In this document: piece after piece, positions 8,954 through 16,906 of the stretch
Numbering within the stretch: the first letter of the stretch is position 1
Layout: each line of letters opens with the position of its first letter
Assembly (NCBI RefSeq): GCF_000733295.1
Contig: NZ_JPMI01000220.1
Location: 124,001 to 188,000, forward strand
Length of the DNA stretch: 64,000 bases
Direction: 5' to 3'
DNA from: Archangium violaceum Cb vi76
Lineage (GTDB): Bacteria; Myxococcota; Myxococcia; Myxococcales; Myxococcaceae
Notes under the pieces: model-generated
Seen by the model: the letters and a program-made list of their open reading frames with translations, nothing else
What the model was told of the DNA's origin: nothing
Database searches by the model: none
Program-made: the position numbers and the translations under genes

Positions 8954-8977
8954 GCCGTCCCCTTTTTCCGGGACGGC
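8954..8977 (+). promoter_or_regulatory. Leader hairpin upstream of pdhA
   Basis: GCCGTCCC and GGGACGGC form a perfect 8-bp stem around the loop CTTTTTCC. It sits 22 bases before the likely pdhA GTG start (9000). As the T-run is in the loop and not after the stem, it is not a standard terminator; it could be a leader structure or an operator. Confidence 0.4.
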
Positions 8978-8999
8978 CTCAATGTTCGGAGGCTTGGCG

Positions 9000-10124
9000 G
9001 TGGCCAGCAAGTACTCGAAGGACCTGCTGTTGACGATGTACCGGAAGATGTACCTGATGCGCCGGTTCGAGGAACGGGCGGGCCAGCAGTATGGCCTCGG
9101 GAAGATCGCCGGTTTCTGTCACCTGTACATCGGCCAGGAAGCCGTGGCGGCCGGCGTCGAGGAGGCCATCCGTCCGGATGACTACATGCTGTCGGGTTAC
9201 CGCGACCACGCCCAGCCGCTGGCGCGTGGCTCGGACGCCGGCATGGTCATGGCGGAGCTCTTCGGCCGCACCGGCGGCTACAGCAAGGGCAAGGGTGGCT
9301 CGATGCACATCTTCGACATCGAGCACCACTTCTACGGCGGCTACGGCATCGTCGGCGCGCAGATTGGCCTGGCGGCGGGCATGGCCTTCGCCAGCCGCTA
9401 CCGCAACGAGGACCGCATCACCGTGTGCTACTTCGGTGACGCCGCGGCCAACCAGGGCATCTTCCACGAGACGCTGAACATGGCGGCCAAGTGGAAGCTG
9501 CCGGTGCTCTACATCTGCGAGAACAACCGCTACGGCATGGGCACGGCCATCGCGCGCGTCGCGGCGGTGCCGGAGATCCACAAGCGTGGCGAGGCCTTCG
9601 GCATCCGTCACGAGGCCGTGGACGGCATGGACGTGCTGAAGATGTACGAGGCGGTGAAGGACGCGGCCGCGTACATCCGCGCCGGCAATGGCCCGGTGCT
9701 GATGGAGGCCAACACCTACCGCTTCCGTGGCCACTCCATGGCCGACCCCGCCACCTACCGCACCAAGCAGGAGGTGGAGGACGAGCGCAAGAACGACCCC
9801 ATCCCCCGCCTCAAGGAGTACGCCCTCAAGCACAAGCTGGCGAAGGAGGAGGAGTTCGGCGCCATCGAGGAAGAGGTGAAGCTGCAGGTGGACGCGGCGG
9901 TGAAGTTCGCCGACGAGTCGCCCGAGCCGGACCTGTCCGAGCTGTGGAAGGACACCATCGTGGAGGAGGGCGAGGAGGACGTGCGCCCCCGCGAGCGTGT
10001 GCTGGGCCAGAAGGTGACGAAGTGGCCGAAGTACCCGTCGGGCCAGGAGCTGAAGGTGACGTGGGACCTCGAGCCCCGCGAGCAGGCCGAAAAGGCGGAC
10101 AAGGCGGCTGGCCTCAAGCGTTAG
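9000..10124 (+). CDS. pdhA: Pyruvate dehydrogenase E1 component, alpha subunit
   Basis: 374 aa from GTG 9000. This start has a GGAGG seven bases upstream; an ATG at 8982 would add six residues but has no ribosome site and abuts a hairpin. It binds thiamine diphosphate and, with PdhB, decarboxylates pyruvate and reductively acetylates the lipoyl groups of E2. Family features are clear: MRRFEERAGQQYG at the N-terminus, HLYIGQEAVAAG, GKGGSMH, then the ThDP motif GDAAANQG...ENNRYGMGT. The motif reads GDA (residues 146-148) where most relatives have GDG; the closing Asn pair is at 175-176. A long charged C-terminal tail follows. First gene of a pdhABC operon, 48 bases before pdhB. Confidence 0.93.
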   Translation: MASKYSKDLLLTMYRKMYLMRRFEERAGQQYGLGKIAGFCHLYIGQEAVAAGVEEAIRPDDYMLSGYRDHAQPLARGSDAGMVMAELFGRTGGYSKGKGGSMHIFDIEHHFYGGYGIVGAQIGLAAGMAFASRYRNEDRITVCYFGDAAANQGIFHETLNMAAKWKLPVLYICENNRYGMGTAIARVAAVPEIHKRGEAFGIRHEAVDGMDVLKMYEAVKDAAAYIRAGNGPVLMEANTYRFRGHSMADPATYRTKQEVEDERKNDPIPRLKEYALKHKLAKEEEFGAIEEEVKLQVDAAVKFADESPEPDLSELWKDTIVEEGEEDVRPRERVLGQKVTKWPKYPSGQELKVTWDLEPREQAEKADKAAGLKR

Positions 10125-10172
10125 TCCTCTTCCACTGACTACCCATTACGGATTTCGCATTCGGAGCCAACA

Positions 10173-11159
10173 ATGGCCGAGTTGATGTACCGCGAGGCGC
10201 TGAACCAGGCGCTCGCCGAGGAGATGGAGCGCGACGCCAACGTGTTCCTCATTGGTGAGGAAGTGGGTCGCTACCAGGGCGCCTTCAAGGTGTCGCAGGG
10301 ACTGCTGGACAAGTTCGGGAGCGCGCGCATCATCGACGCGCCCATCTCCGAGCTGGGCTTCACCGGCCTGGGTGTGGGCGCCGCCATGGTGGGCCTGCGT
10401 CCGGTGGTGGAGATGATGACGTGGAACTTCGCCATCCTGGCGATGGATCAGATCGTCAACAACGCGGCGAAGCTGCGGCACATGTCCGGTGGCCAGTTGC
10501 GCTGCCCCATCGTGTTCCGCGGCCCGGGTGGCGCGGGCGGCCGGCTCTCCAGCCAGCACAGCCAGGCGCTCGAGGCCAACTACGCCCACTTCCCGGGCCT
10601 CAAGGTGATTGCCCCGGCCACGCCGGCGGACGCCAAGGGACTGCTCAAGTCGGCCATCCGCGACGAGAACCCCGTCATCATGATCGAGGGTGAGCGCCTC
10701 TACGCCCTCAAGGGCGAGGTGCCCGAGGGCGAGCACATCGTCCCCATCGGCAAGGCGGACGTGAAGCGCGAGGGCAAGGACGTCAGCATCATCACCTGGT
10801 CTCGCATGTACTACTTCGTCGAGGAGGCCGCGAAGCAGCTGGAGGCCGAGGGCATCTCCGTGGAGATCCTCGACCTGCGCACGCTGCGGCCCCTGGACGA
10901 GGAGGCCATCCTCGCCACGGTGCGCAAGACGAACCGCGCCGTCGTCGTGGAAGAGGGCTGGCCCCTGGCCGGCATCGGTGCGCAGGTGGTGGACATCATC
11001 CAGTCCAAGGCCTTCGACGACCTGGACGCTCCCGTCGTGCGCGTGACCGGCCTCGACGTGAACATGTCCTACGCGACGAACCTGGAGAACGCGATCCAGC
11101 CGGACGCGCCCAGGATCATCGCCGCAGTGAAGAAGGTCCTCTACCGCGAGGGAGCCTGA
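10173..11159 (+). CDS. pdhB: Pyruvate dehydrogenase E1 component, beta subunit
   Basis: 328 aa, full length for the family. MAELMYREALNQALAEEM with VFLIGEEVGRYQGAFKVSQGL at the N-terminus is characteristic of E1-beta, which supplies the Glu that activates thiamine diphosphate (the E in IGEEVG region or the following ISE). GFTGLGVGAAMVGLRPVVE and the C-terminal transketolase domain (VVVEEGWPLAGIGAQV) complete the pattern. Together with PdhA it forms the alpha2-beta2 E1 enzyme. A GGAG lies before the ATG. It is seven bases upstream of pdhC, so the two are co-translated from one mRNA. Confidence 0.94.
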   Translation: MAELMYREALNQALAEEMERDANVFLIGEEVGRYQGAFKVSQGLLDKFGSARIIDAPISELGFTGLGVGAAMVGLRPVVEMMTWNFAILAMDQIVNNAAKLRHMSGGQLRCPIVFRGPGGAGGRLSSQHSQALEANYAHFPGLKVIAPATPADAKGLLKSAIRDENPVIMIEGERLYALKGEVPEGEHIVPIGKADVKREGKDVSIITWSRMYYFVEEAAKQLEAEGISVEILDLRTLRPLDEEAILATVRKTNRAVVVEEGWPLAGIGAQVVDIIQSKAFDDLDAPVVRVTGLDVNMSYATNLENAIQPDAPRIIAAVKKVLYREGA

Positions 11160-11166
11160 GAACCGT

Positions 11167-12771
11167 ATGGCCACGCCCATCCAGATGCCCTCCCTTTCTC
11201 CGACGATGAAGGAGGGCAAGATCGTCAAGTGGCTCAAGAAGGAGGGCGACAAGGTCTCCTCCGGCGAGGCGATCGCCGAGTGCGAGACCGACAAGTCGAA
11301 CCTCGAGATTGAGGCCTATGACGACGGGTATCTCCTGAAGATCGTCGTCCCCGAGGGGGAGATGGCCACCGTGGGTGCGCCCATCGCCTTCCTCGGTGCC
11401 AAGGGCGAGAAGGTGGACGCCGGTGGAGCCGCCAAGGCCGCCGCGCCCGCCGCTGCTCCCAAGGCCGAGGCTCCCAAGCCGGCCGCCGCTCCCGCTCCGG
11501 CGCCTGCCCAGGCTCCGGCCCCCGCCGCCGCTTCCGGTGGAGGCGAGGGCATCCCCGTGGTGATGCCCTCCCTCTCTCCGACGATGACGGAGGGCAAGCT
11601 CATCAAGTGGCTGAAGAAGGAGGGGGACAAGGTCTCCTCCGGACAGGCCATCGCCGAGGTGGAGACGGACAAGTCCAACCTCGAGGTGGAGGCCTACGAC
11701 GACGGCGTGCTGGCCCGCATCGTGGTGCAGGAGGGCCAGATGGCCAAGGTGGGCTCGCCCATCGCGTTCCTGGCCGGGAAGGGTGGCGCCAAGGCCGCCG
11801 CTCCCGCTGCCCAGGCTCCGGCGCCCGCTGCTGCTCCGAAGGCCGCGGCTCCGGCGCCCGCCCAGGCTCCGGCTCCGGCGCCCAAGACCGCTCCGGTTCC
11901 CACGCCGGGAGGCCGTGTGCGTGCCAGCCCGCTGGCGAAGCGCATGGCTCGCGATCGCGGTCTGGACCTCTCCCAGGTCCAGGGCTCCGGTCCGCTCGGC
12001 CGCATCGTGAAGAGCGACATCGAGAAGGCGCTCACCCAGGCTCCCGCCGCCGCCAAGGCTCCCGCCGCGGCTGCTGCTGCCCCGGGCGTGCGTCCCGAGC
12101 CGAAGGCGGTGCCCGTCACCACCATGCGCAAGGTCATCGCCCAGCGCATGGCCGAGGTGAAGCCGGGCGTGCCGCACTTCTACCTCTCGGTGGACGTGGA
12201 GATGGACGCCGCGCTGAAGATCCGCGAGGAGGCCAAGGCACTCGAGTCCAAGGTCTCCGTCAACGACATCATCGTGAAGGCGTCGGCGATGGCGCTGCGC
12301 CGCTACCCGAAGATGAACGTGTCGCTGCAGGGTGACACCATCCTGCACTTCGAGACGGTGGACGTCGGCATCGCGGTGGCCATCGAGGACGGCCTCATCA
12401 CCCCCATCATCCGCGACGCGGACAAGAAGGGGCTGTCGGCCATCTCCGCCGAGGCGCGTGACCTGGCCGAGCGGGCCCGCAAGCGCGGCCTCAAGCCGCA
12501 CGAGTACACGGGCGGCTCGCTGACGGTGTCCAACCTGGGCATGTACGGCATCGACTCGTTCATCGCCGTCATCAACCCGCCCCAGGCGGCCATCCTCGCG
12601 GTGGGCTCCGTCTCGGACAAGGTGGTGGTGCGCGACGGGCAGATGGTGGTTCGCAAGCTGATGACGGTGACGCTCTCGGGCGACCACCGCGTCATCGACG
12701 GGGCCATCGGCGCCGAGTACCTGCGGGAGCTCAAGGCGCTGCTCGAGCACCCCATGCGGTTGCTGTTCTAG
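11167..12771 (+). CDS. pdhC: Pyruvate dehydrogenase E2, dihydrolipoamide acetyltransferase
   Basis: 534 aa, the core of the pyruvate dehydrogenase complex; it passes the acetyl group from lipoyl-lysine to coenzyme A. Domains in order: lipoyl domain 1 (residues 1-78, lipoyl-Lys43 in ETDKSN), an Ala/Pro linker, lipoyl domain 2 (about 127-205, Lys169), a second Ala/Pro linker, the E1/E3-binding domain (RASPLAKRMARDRGLDLSQVQGSG, about 255-290), another linker, and the catalytic domain from about 310, with the active-site motif SGDHRVIDG (His507, Asp511). Two lipoyl domains instead of one or three is common. Last gene of the operon, followed ten bases later by a strong hairpin. No E3 (lpd) gene is in the window. 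Confidence 0.95.
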   Translation: MATPIQMPSLSPTMKEGKIVKWLKKEGDKVSSGEAIAECETDKSNLEIEAYDDGYLLKIVVPEGEMATVGAPIAFLGAKGEKVDAGGAAKAAAPAAAPKAEAPKPAAAPAPAPAQAPAPAAASGGGEGIPVVMPSLSPTMTEGKLIKWLKKEGDKVSSGQAIAEVETDKSNLEVEAYDDGVLARIVVQEGQMAKVGSPIAFLAGKGGAKAAAPAAQAPAPAAAPKAAAPAPAQAPAPAPKTAPVPTPGGRVRASPLAKRMARDRGLDLSQVQGSGPLGRIVKSDIEKALTQAPAAAKAPAAAAAAPGVRPEPKAVPVTTMRKVIAQRMAEVKPGVPHFYLSVDVEMDAALKIREEAKALESKVSVNDIIVKASAMALRRYPKMNVSLQGDTILHFETVDVGIAVAIEDGLITPIIRDADKKGLSAISAEARDLAERARKRGLKPHEYTGGSLTVSNLGMYGIDSFIAVINPPQAAILAVGSVSDKVVVRDGQMVVRKLMTVTLSGDHRVIDGAIGAEYLRELKALLEHPMRLLF

Positions 12772-12780
12772 TCGCTCCTC

Positions 12781-12820
12781 CCCCGGCGGGCCGCCCACAC
12801 GCGCGGCCCGCCCGGGGTTT
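12781..12820 (+). terminator. Rho-independent-type terminator of pdhABC
   Basis: Left arm 12781-12794 (CCCCGGCGGGCCGC) pairs with right arm 12803-12817 (GCGGCCCGCCCGGGG) with one bulged C, eight-base loop, then TTT. It follows the pdhC stop by nine bases and separates the operon from the minus-strand gene at 12829. Confidence 0.75.
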
Positions 12821-12828
12821 CCGGCCCG

Positions 12829-13041
12829 TTACTCGCGGGCCGGCTCCTCCTCCTCGTGCATCTCGTGCTCCAGCTTGCGCTGGGCCTCGGTGACGCCGGC
12901 CTGATCGGCGCGCTGGGTGCCCGTGGGCAGCTCGTTCTCGTGATCCTCGGAGCGGCCCTTGATACCGGGCCACGGCTCCGGGTGGGTGGCCTGCACGTGC
13001 TCGATGTGCTCGGCGTAGGGGGGGTCCTTTTTCTTCGCCAT
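12829..13041 (-). CDS. Small acidic hydrophilic protein, unknown function
   Basis: 70 aa, MAKKKDPPYAEHIEHVQATH at the N-terminus, a central HPEPWPGIKGR and a Glu-rich end (EMHEEEEPARE). It has no hydrophobic core and no Cys, so it is probably disordered, like small stress-related hydrophilins, though this is inference. Support for a real gene: strong GAGGAGG ribosome site upstream of the ATG, correct codon bias, and a position directly after the pdh terminator on the opposite strand. No family is recognised. Confidence 0.6.
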   Translation of the reverse strand: MAKKKDPPYAEHIEHVQATHPEPWPGIKGRSEDHENELPTGTQRADQAGVTEAQRKLEHEMHEEEEPARE

Positions 13042-13200
13042 CTCGTGCCTCCTCACGGGTGGGAGTCCTGCCATACGGTGGGGGTTGAGGTGGGAGACGG
13101 CCACGGTGGGGCCGATTCCGAATGCGCCGCTCCTCCGCTTGCTGGGGAAGCCTTCGAAAAGTGCGCGCAACTCTTTCGTGAGCTGCTTAACTTCTCGCAA

Positions 13201-13515
13201 ATGAATGACGACGACATGCGGCGCACCCGGCTGGAGGAAGGCATGAAGGAGCTGGAGACGCGCATGGGAACTCCCTCGCCGCTGGCTCAGCCTCTTCACC
13301 AGGCCCTGCTCGGGGCCGTGTTCCCCCTGTCCGTGGAGCAACTCGTGCTGCTGGCTCGGGAGAACGAGGCCCCTTCGCTCGTCGTCTCCCTGCTGGGCAA
13401 CCTGCCGGCGCGGCGCTTCGAGTCCCTGGATGCCATCCAGCAGGCGCTGGAGTCCCAGGCGGGCGCGGGTGAGGAGGCCACCGAGGCTCCGCTCGCTCCC
13501 ATGCCCTCGCGCTGA
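13201..13515 (+). CDS. DUF2795 small protein
   Basis: 104 aa. The middle part (FPLSVEQLVLLARENEAPSL, then LLGNLPARRFESLDAIQQAL) fits the DUF2795 domain, a short helical domain in which 'YPxxxxxLvxxAxxngaxxxvlxxLxxLPdrxyxsxxeV' is typical. The first 40 residues are charged (MNDDDMRRTRLEEGMKELE) and the end is Ala/Glu-rich. Family function is unknown; DUF2795 proteins are common in actinobacteria and myxobacteria. No strong ribosome site precedes the ATG; Met6 is an alternative start. Confidence 0.65.
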   Translation: MNDDDMRRTRLEEGMKELETRMGTPSPLAQPLHQALLGAVFPLSVEQLVLLARENEAPSLVVSLLGNLPARRFESLDAIQQALESQAGAGEEATEAPLAPMPSR

Positions 13516-13731
13516 AGGCCTTCCTGAAGGGCTCCAGGTGCGCTCTCCTGGGAGCGGGTAGGGGAGCGCTTGACGGCGAGCGTGCCGGGGTTGCCGGTGC
13601 GTGCGGGTGTTCTCATCTGCTCGAACACGGCCCATCGGGTTTTGGACGTGACGTGGTATCTCTTGGGGAGTGGGCGCAGTGGGGAGGCATGGCGTGAGTG
13701 GGGTGGTGGGCCTGGCCCGGAGAGGAATTCC

Positions 13732-14889
13732 ATGAACCCGTCTGACCTGCCCGCCGTCCTCTATGTCGACGACGACGCGCTCAACCTGAGGGTGTTCGAG
13801 GCGAACTTCGGCTCGAAGTTCCGCATCTTCCGCTGCTCGACGCCGGCCGAGGCGCTGACGCTGCTGGAGCAGAAGCGCAGTGAGATCGGCGTCATCCTGT
13901 CGGACCAGCGCATGCCGCAGATGACGGGCGTGGAGCTGCTGGAGCGCGCGCGCACGCTGGCGCCGGACGCCAAGCGCATGCTCGTCACCGCCTACTCCGA
14001 CATGCAGGCGGTGATCGACGCGGTGAACCGCGGTCAGGTGAGCCGCTACTTCGTCAAGCCGTGGGATCGCGCCGAGGTGCTGGCCGCGCTCGAGGACGGC
14101 CTGAAGATCGCCCGGTTGGAGCTGCGCATCCGCGAGGTGGAAGGGCGGATGATGAAGGCCGAGCGTCTGGCCACGTTGGGCCAGGTGACGGCCGGCATCG
14201 CGCACGAGCTGATGGGCCCGGTGGGCTACCTGTCGCAGAACGTGGCCTCGCTGCGGAGGGATCTGGAGTGCGTGGTGCAGTACGCCTCCAAGCACCTGGC
14301 GACGGATTCCTCGCCCGAGGTGGCGAGCGTGCTGGAGGATCTGCCGTCGCTCCTGCAGGACCTGGCCACGGGCGCGGATCACCTGCGCGGGGTGGCGTTG
14401 GGTCTGAGGGCGCAGGCGCGCGGCGAGGACATGGAGGTCTCGGCGGACGTGGCCGAGGTGGTGTCCTTCGCGGTGAAGCTGGCGCGCGCCGAGGTGCGCG
14501 ATCGGGCTCGCATCACCACCATGGGCGAGCCGGTGAAGGTGACGTTCGGCCCGGTGAAGCTGACCCAGGTGCTGCTCAACCTGATCGTCAACGCGGCGCA
14601 GGCCATGGAGGGCACGGGCCGGCCGGGCCGCATCGAGGTGCGGTGGACGTCGCGCGAGCAGAACGTGGTGCTCACCGTGGCGGACAACGGCTGCGGCATC
14701 TCGCAGGAGCTGCAGGAGAAGGTCTTCCAGCCGCTCTTCACCACCAAGCCGGTGGGCATTGGCACGGGCCTGGGCCTGTCCATCTGCAAGGAGCTGGTGA
14801 CGCAGGCGGGCGGCGCGGTGCGGCTGTCGTCGAAGCAGGGCGAGGGCACCGAGGTGGAGCTCACGCTCCAGCGAGTCCCGCTCCCCTGA
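13732..14889 (+). CDS. Hybrid histidine kinase with N-terminal receiver domain
   Basis: 385 aa, cytoplasmic, no membrane helix. Receiver domain residues 6-122: acidic cluster YVDDD, phosphoacceptor Asp58 (ILSDQRMP), Lys109 (FVKPWD). A linker helix leads to a HisKA-type dimerisation domain with His158 in GQVTAGIAHELMGPVGYL; the usual HE-[IL]-NNP reads HELMGP, so the Asn pair is absent. The ATPase domain (about 255-380) is intact: LNLIVNAAQAM (N box), DNGCGI (G1), LFTTKPVGIGTGLGLSI (F and G2). Phosphorylation of the N-terminal receiver by a partner kinase could control the kinase. Start chosen at ATG 13732 with GGAGAGG upstream. Partner unknown; a second receiver protein lies 640 bases downstream. 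Confidence 0.88.
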   Translation: MNPSDLPAVLYVDDDALNLRVFEANFGSKFRIFRCSTPAEALTLLEQKRSEIGVILSDQRMPQMTGVELLERARTLAPDAKRMLVTAYSDMQAVIDAVNRGQVSRYFVKPWDRAEVLAALEDGLKIARLELRIREVEGRMMKAERLATLGQVTAGIAHELMGPVGYLSQNVASLRRDLECVVQYASKHLATDSSPEVASVLEDLPSLLQDLATGADHLRGVALGLRAQARGEDMEVSADVAEVVSFAVKLARAEVRDRARITTMGEPVKVTFGPVKLTQVLLNLIVNAAQAMEGTGRPGRIEVRWTSREQNVVLTVADNGCGISQELQEKVFQPLFTTKPVGIGTGLGLSICKELVTQAGGAVRLSSKQGEGTEVELTLQRVPLP

Positions 14890-15475
14890 GTCCGAAGGCG
14901 TTGTGCAGCAGGCGCCACACGCGCAGGAGCGCCTCCTGCTCGTGGGCGCCGATGTGCTCCACCAGCACCTCGCGCCGCGTCTCTTCCTTCTTCGTGTCCT
15001 TGCCCCCGGGGCGCCACGCCACCACCAGCGCGTAGCGTCCAGGCGCACGCTCCACCACATCCACCGAGGTCACCTCGTCGAAGGGCACCCACTCGGTGCG
15101 GGTGGCTCCCGGGGCCCATCGCAGCCGCTCCAGCCGCAGCCGCTCGCTGGAGAAGTGCAGCACGAAACGGCGCCGGCCGAGCTGTCCCTCCAGCTGGAGC
15201 GCGAAGCCCACCAGCGCCACCGCCACCATGCCCAGCGCCAGCGGTACGGAGGCCACCGCCCCGTCGCCGCCCAGCAGTACGCCTGCCACCGCGCCCGCCG
15301 TACACAGGGCCGCCAGCACCAGGCAGAAGCCCGGGAGTTGCCGCCGCCAGAAGGAGGGGGGGAGGGATTCGCCCAACAAACGGCCGGGCTCGTACCGCAG
15401 TCGTACGTCTCCCAGCCGCCGCGGTGCGGGGTTCTCCTCCAACGCTTCCGAGAAGCTCGCCACGGCTCCCAGCAT
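14861..15475 (-). CDS. Hypothetical membrane protein with PH-like C-terminal half
   Basis: 204 aa from ATG 15475. Two adjacent hydrophobic segments (PGFCLVLAALCTAGAVAGVLLGG and VASVPLALGMVAVALVGFALQL, residues about 50-95) form a membrane hairpin, followed by a beta-rich soluble part (FVLHFSSERLRLERLRW, EWVPFDEVTSVDVVER, YALVVAWRP) that resembles bacterial PH domains, and a final helix (EHIGAHEQEALLRVWRLLHNAF). The family is not firmly identified. Its last 29 bases overlap the end of the convergent histidine kinase gene. Confidence 0.6.
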   Translation of the reverse strand: MLGAVASFSEALEENPAPRRLGDVRLRYEPGRLLGESLPPSFWRRQLPGFCLVLAALCTAGAVAGVLLGGDGAVASVPLALGMVAVALVGFALQLEGQLGRRRFVLHFSSERLRLERLRWAPGATRTEWVPFDEVTSVDVVERAPGRYALVVAWRPGGKDTKKEETRREVLVEHIGAHEQEALLRVWRLLHNAFGLRGAGLAGA

Positions 15476-15529
15476 AGCCTCACATGGCGTTGCTCGAAGT
15501 CTGGCGCGAGCTGTGCGATTCTCGACCGT

Positions 15530-16495
15530 ATGGACCTCCCCTTCGAGACGGACGAGGGCGGCGGGGGTGAGGAGGGTGGAGGTACCCTCGCCTCGACCGT
15601 GCTGGTGGTGGACGACGAGCCCGTGGTGCGCGACGTGTGCGCCCGGTTGCTGTCGCGTGAGCCGGACCTGGTGGTGAGCCTGGCCGAGGACGCCGAGGAG
15701 GCGCTGGAGCTGCTGCGCTCTCAGCGCTTCGACGTGCTCATCACCGACAAGAACCTGCCGGGCATGGGCGGCGTGGAGCTCATCTCCGAGGCCCGCGCCC
15801 TGCAACCCGTGCTGGAGGCGGTGATGATCACCGGCTACTCCAGCTCCGAGTCGGTGATCGCCGCCTTCGCGGCGGGCGCGAGCGACTACATCCTCAAGCC
15901 CTTCGAGGACCTGCGGCTGGTGCGGGCCAAGGTGCGCGCCGCGTTGGAGCGCCGCTCGGAGCGGGTGAAGGGGCGCGAGCTGGCGCGGCGGGTGGCCCGC
16001 GAGGCCTCCGAGCTGTTGCTGGCCGGTGGGCAGGCCTCGCCCGAGGCGCGGGAGCAACTGGAGACGCAACTGCGCGCCTACGAGCAGGCGAGCCGGGTGG
16101 CTCCGGGCGGGCAGATCGCCGTGGTGGGCAGTCCGGACGCGCTCCGGACCCTGCTGGACGAGGGGTTGGAGGCCGTGGCGCTGCCCCCGGACTCGCCGGC
16201 GCTGATGGGCGCGGCCGTGGTGGTGCTGGAGACGGGCTCGTCGCACTGGTGGGACATCGCCGAGCGCCTCCAGTCGGCCCCGCCGGACGTGGTGCTGCTG
16301 GCCGGCCCCCACGCGGACCTGGCGGACCTGCTGGATGCCATCACCCTGCGCCTGGAGTTGGTGGGCTTCGGCACCGCGTCGCCGCTGTCGCTGCCGGAGC
16401 GGGTGCGCATGCTGCTGATGCGCCGCAGCCTGCAGCGCGCCCAGGCGAGCCTGGCCTCGGCCCTGGCCACCTTCCGCGCGAGCCTGCACGGTTAG
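15530..16495 (+). CDS. Response regulator with unusual C-terminal domain
   Basis: 321 aa. Receiver domain at residues about 22-140: VLVVDDEPVVRD, phosphoacceptor Asp73 in LITDKNLPGMGG, Thr/Ser at VMITGYSS, Lys in YILKPFED. The remaining 180 residues hold no DNA-binding or enzyme motif: an Arg/Glu helix (about 140-180), then an alternating beta/alpha segment (QIAVVGSPDALRTLLDEGLEAV...VVVLETG...DVVLLAGPHADLADLLDAI) that looks like a second, degenerate receiver without an Asp acceptor. It probably acts by protein contact. It starts 55 bases from the divergent membrane protein. Confidence 0.78.
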   Translation: MDLPFETDEGGGGEEGGGTLASTVLVVDDEPVVRDVCARLLSREPDLVVSLAEDAEEALELLRSQRFDVLITDKNLPGMGGVELISEARALQPVLEAVMITGYSSSESVIAAFAAGASDYILKPFEDLRLVRAKVRAALERRSERVKGRELARRVAREASELLLAGGQASPEAREQLETQLRAYEQASRVAPGGQIAVVGSPDALRTLLDEGLEAVALPPDSPALMGAAVVVLETGSSHWWDIAERLQSAPPDVVLLAGPHADLADLLDAITLRLELVGFGTASPLSLPERVRMLLMRRSLQRAQASLASALATFRASLHG

Positions 16496-16507
16496 CCTCG
16501 AGCCCGC

Positions 16508-16545
16508 AAAAGCGAAGCGCCCGCCTCTCGAAGAGAAGCGGGCGC
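16508..16545 (-). terminator. Terminator of the tRNA-Gln/tRNA-Glu unit
   Basis: On the minus strand, GCGCCCGC (complement of 16538-16545) pairs with GCGGGCGC (complement of 16517-16524); four more pairs close the loop, and the sequence then reads TTCGCTTTT. It lies directly after the last tRNA gene. Confidence 0.65.
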
Positions 16546-16550
16546 CTCAG

Positions 16551-16622
16551 TGACCCTGCCGGGATTCGAACCCGAGTTTGTGCCGTGAGAGGGCACCGTC
16601 CTAACCGCTAGACGACAGGGCC
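16551..16622 (-). tRNA. tRNA-Glu (anticodon CTC), copy 2
   Basis: 72-nt cloverleaf on the minus strand: acceptor GGCCCTG with CAGGGTC (one G-U pair), D arm GTCTAGCGGTTAGGAC, anticodon stem GTGCC/GGCAC with loop CTCTCAC (anticodon CTC), T loop TTCGAAT. Sequence identical to the copy at 16652-16723. CCA is not encoded. Confidence 0.92.
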
Positions 16623-16651
16623 ATACTGCCCGACTGTGCTGCGACTGCGTG

Positions 16652-16723
16652 TGACCCTGCCGGGATTCGAACCCGAGTTTGTGCCGTGAGAGGGCACCGT
16701 CCTAACCGCTAGACGACAGGGCC
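16652..16723 (-). tRNA. tRNA-Glu (anticodon CTC), copy 1
   Basis: Same 72 nt as the gene at 16551-16622, including the acceptor stem, the anticodon loop CTCTCAC and the T arm. The two genes are 29 bases apart and form a tandem duplication transcribed after tRNA-Gln. Confidence 0.92.
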
Positions 16724-16750
16724 GGTATTGCAACCACCGGGTACTACTTG

Positions 16751-16821
16751 CTGGGGAACTAGGATTCGAACCTAGATAAGCAGAGTCAGAGTCTGCTGTC
16801 CTGCCGTTAGACGATTCCCCA
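16751..16821 (-). tRNA. tRNA-Gln (anticodon CTG)
   Basis: 71-nt cloverleaf on the minus strand: acceptor TGGGGAA with TTCCCCA, D arm with GTCTAACGGCAGGAC, anticodon stem GCAGA/TCTGC with loop CTCTGAC (anticodon CTG), T arm CTAGGTTCGAATCCTAG, discriminator G. First gene of the tRNA unit. Confidence 0.92.
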
Positions 16822-16855
16822 AGAGCTGCTTGCTGCGTGCTGCCGAAGTGCTGTC

Positions 16856-16884
16856 TGACTACCGCAACCGCCCTGCCACTGCAA
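16856..16884 (-). promoter_or_regulatory. Possible promoter of the tRNA unit
   Basis: Minus strand: TTGCAG (complement of 16879-16884), 17-base spacer, TAGTCA (complement of 16856-16861), about 35 bases before tRNA-Gln. This fits a weak sigma-70-like promoter. The spacer also contains GG-N10-GC, the minimal sigma-54 pattern, probably by chance. Confidence 0.35.
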
Positions 16885-16906
16885 CTTCCTTTTTCGAACC
16901 GCCCGG

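Noticed and set aside
16862-16878. Sigma-54 promoter pattern in the tRNA upstream region
   Set aside because: Only the minimal GG-N10-GC is met; housekeeping tRNA genes are not normally sigma-54 dependent.
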